From positions 1-44,774 of the forward strand of contig JBMYWH010000019.1 in assembly GCA_049607205.1 (NCBI GenBank): a stretch of 44,774 nucleotides of DNA, given 5' to 3'. This DNA is from JBELHR01 sp049607205 (lineage in GTDB: Bacteria > Bacteroidota > Bacteroidia > Flavobacteriales > Flavobacteriaceae). Under the pieces are notes generated by a model. The model was not told the DNA's origin. It searched no databases and saw only the letters and a list, made by a program, of their open reading frames with translations. This document shows positions 43,538-44,774 of this stretch, in pieces (position 1 is the first letter of the stretch; every line of letters begins with the position of its first letter). Both the position numbers and the translations under genes were made by a program.

Positions 43538-44629
43538 ATGAGTGAATTTATAGGGTTCGGCCTTGGAATTAGAAGAAGAAGAAATAAAAACACCTTAGAT
43601 GTACTTTATCCAAAAATTATTTTTGATCAAGAACAAAAGTTGTTAGCACAATTAACAGAAGAGTTAAGCATAGATCAAAAGGGGTTTTATACCCTTTCTC
43701 AAGAGCAGGTTTTTAATTTACTAGAGAAGCTTGAAGATTTAGAAGTATCCCCTTCTGTAGCGGAACATTTCAAATTGTTTTCTAATGAAGTAGCTAATCC
43801 CTCTTCTTATTCTAGATCGGACTTAGGTCTTTTTGTCCTAGATAATACAAGTTCAATAACAGAAAGTATTGAAGAGGCCTATTTCAAGCTTCAATGTTTA
43901 AGCCAATTGCATGTTAAGCCTCATGGGATCAATCTTGACGGGATTTTTGGTATCCTTAATAATATTGCATGGTCTAATAAGGGCCCTATACTGGTTGAGG
44001 ACTTAGGCTTTGAAACTACTAGAGCTGCTGTACTTGGAGAAAATTTACAAGTGACTCATGTGGACAAATTCCCATATATGATTAATTACCACATTCCGAA
44101 TGGAGTAAGAGTGGTATCTGGATCTCAGGTTCGTTTAGGAGCTCACTTAGCCCCAGGGACAACTGTAATGCCAGCGGGTTATGTAAACTTTAATGCTGGT
44201 ACTTTAGGTAATGCTATGGTTGAAGGAAGAATTTCTGCAGGTGTTGTAGTTGGTGCAGATACTGATCTTGGTGGTGGAGCTTCCATTATGGGAACCTTAT
44301 CTGGTGGAAATAATCACGTGATTTCAATTGGAGAAAAATGTCTCTTAGGTGCTAATGCTGGAACGGGAATATCTTTAGGTAATGGATGTACAATTGCCGC
44401 AGGAGTCTATGTGACCGCTGCAGCAAAAGTATGGCTATATAACACTAATAAAACGGCTGTAAATCTTCAGGGAGAAGAAGTTTCTGAAGGAGAAAATATT
44501 GTAAAAGGATCTGACCTTAGTGGAAAAGACAACCTATTGTTTATCCTAGATTCAACAAATGGACATTTAGTATGTAGACCTAATACCAAGATGATTGAAC
44601 TTAATGAAAGTCTACATCAAAATGACTAA
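43538..44629 (+). CDS. dapD: Tetrahydrodipicolinate N-succinyltransferase (long DapD type)
   Basis: The protein is 363 residues from ATG 43538; an in-frame TTG at 43514 lies next to the -7 box and is rejected. The C-terminal half is a left-handed beta-helix with hexapeptide repeats (VVSGSQVRLGAHLAPGTTVMPAGYVNFNAGTLGNAMVEGRISAGVVVG onwards). The N-terminal domain is larger than in the 274-residue E. coli DapD and resembles the long type found in actinobacteria and some gammaproteobacteria. It acts in lysine synthesis, upstream of LysA. It overlaps the next gene by 8 bases. Confidence 0.9.
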   Translation: MSEFIGFGLGIRRRRNKNTLDVLYPKIIFDQEQKLLAQLTEELSIDQKGFYTLSQEQVFNLLEKLEDLEVSPSVAEHFKLFSNEVANPSSYSRSDLGLFVLDNTSSITESIEEAYFKLQCLSQLHVKPHGINLDGIFGILNNIAWSNKGPILVEDLGFETTRAAVLGENLQVTHVDKFPYMINYHIPNGVRVVSGSQVRLGAHLAPGTTVMPAGYVNFNAGTLGNAMVEGRISAGVVVGADTDLGGGASIMGTLSGGNNHVISIGEKCLLGANAGTGISLGNGCTIAAGVYVTAAAKVWLYNTNKTAVNLQGEEVSEGENIVKGSDLSGKDNLLFILDSTNGHLVCRPNTKMIELNESLHQND

Positions 44630-44774
44630 GCAACAAGTTTTACATAATGTAAGTCGAATTCGCTTTCAGGATTGTGACCCATTTAATCACTTGAATAATG
44701 GGAAATACATAGACTACTTTGTGAATGCCAGGGAGGACCATTTATTAGAGTTTTATAATTTAAATCTCTTTGAT
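44622..44774 (+). CDS. Hotdog-fold acyl-CoA thioesterase (3' end cut by window)
   Basis: ATG 44622 overlaps the end of dapD by 8 bases, and 51 codons are open to the window edge. The visible part has the 4HBT-family motif RFQDCDPFNHLNNGKYIDYFVNAREDHL, where the DxxxHLNN segment is the catalytic Asp/His region of YbgC-like thioesterases. Co-expression with dapD is likely by overlap but functionally unexplained. The family call is good; the substrate is open. Confidence 0.82.
   Translation, partial: MTKQQVLHNVSRIRFQDCDPFNHLNNGKYIDYFVNAREDHLLEFYNLNLFD

Noticed and set aside
1..44774. CRISPR arrays, IS elements, tRNA genes, prophage or defence islands
   Set aside because: No regularly spaced repeats, transposase-like proteins, cloverleaf-like sequences or known defence domains were seen on either strand.

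Overview
The window is AT-rich bacterial chromosome with dense, mostly housekeeping gene content. It points to a member of the Bacteroidota, probably Flavobacteriales-like. The evidence is the gene families (DUF4252 pair, fused E1 alpha-beta 2-oxoacid dehydrogenase, YtxJ, the long DapD type, Bacteroidota-style RND operons), the lack of clear Shine-Dalgarno sequences, and at least fourteen exact TAnnTTTG -7 boxes placed shortly upstream of genes. No rRNA, tRNA, CRISPR array, insertion sequence, prophage or classical defence island was seen. There is no gene-free gap longer than 300 bases; the largest is the 277-base lysA-thrB gap.

Layout. 1-5991: a tripartite RND efflux operon (TolC-type channel cut by the window edge, lipoprotein adaptor, permease) ending in a six-helix potassium-channel-like gene. 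5988-9724 (minus): an envelope operon of a small outer-membrane barrel, a trypsin-fold/PDZ protease and a 689-residue secreted protein with repeated W-modules and a Tyr/Gly-rich tail. 9880-15442: a second RND operon in the order adaptor, permease, TolC. 15477-17782: an ABC1/AarF kinase overlapping an SDR protein that lacks the usual catalytic tyrosine. 17936-21634 (minus): fused E1 dehydrogenase, an Lrp/AsnC regulator and an M14-type carboxypeptidase. 21861-22328: an XRE-type regulator. 22325-26833 (minus): an M1 aminopeptidase, then an ECF sigma operon (sigma, membrane protein, two DUF4252 proteins). 26945-30755: S41 lipoprotein protease, BNR/Ycf48-like protein and peptidase T. 30843-34540: lysA, then thrB-thrC behind a long leader. 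34577-38922: gcvT, an acyltransferase, a lipoprotein and glyA. 39083-40677: fumarylacetoacetase and ytxJ. 40811-44774: clpB, dapD and the start of a hotdog thioesterase.

How it works together. lysA, thrB, thrC and dapD cover parts of the aspartate family, although thrA is not in this window. gcvT and glyA feed the one-carbon pool. The two efflux operons, the envelope protease operon and the ECF/DUF4252 operon all concern the cell envelope. Regulation is visible in several places. The best candidate is the roughly 180-base thrB leader with a threonine-rich short ORF and competing hairpins. An XRE gene has operator-like repeats over its own promoter, one of which recurs exactly, inverted, inside the divergent carboxypeptidase gene. 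The gcvT promoter carries a perfect 16-bp palindrome. Three convergent gene pairs share a TTAA so that their stop codons interlock. I found no unmistakable new system. The most promising leads are the thr leader, the envelope operon with its W-module protein, and the Tyr-less SDR coupled to an ABC1 kinase.
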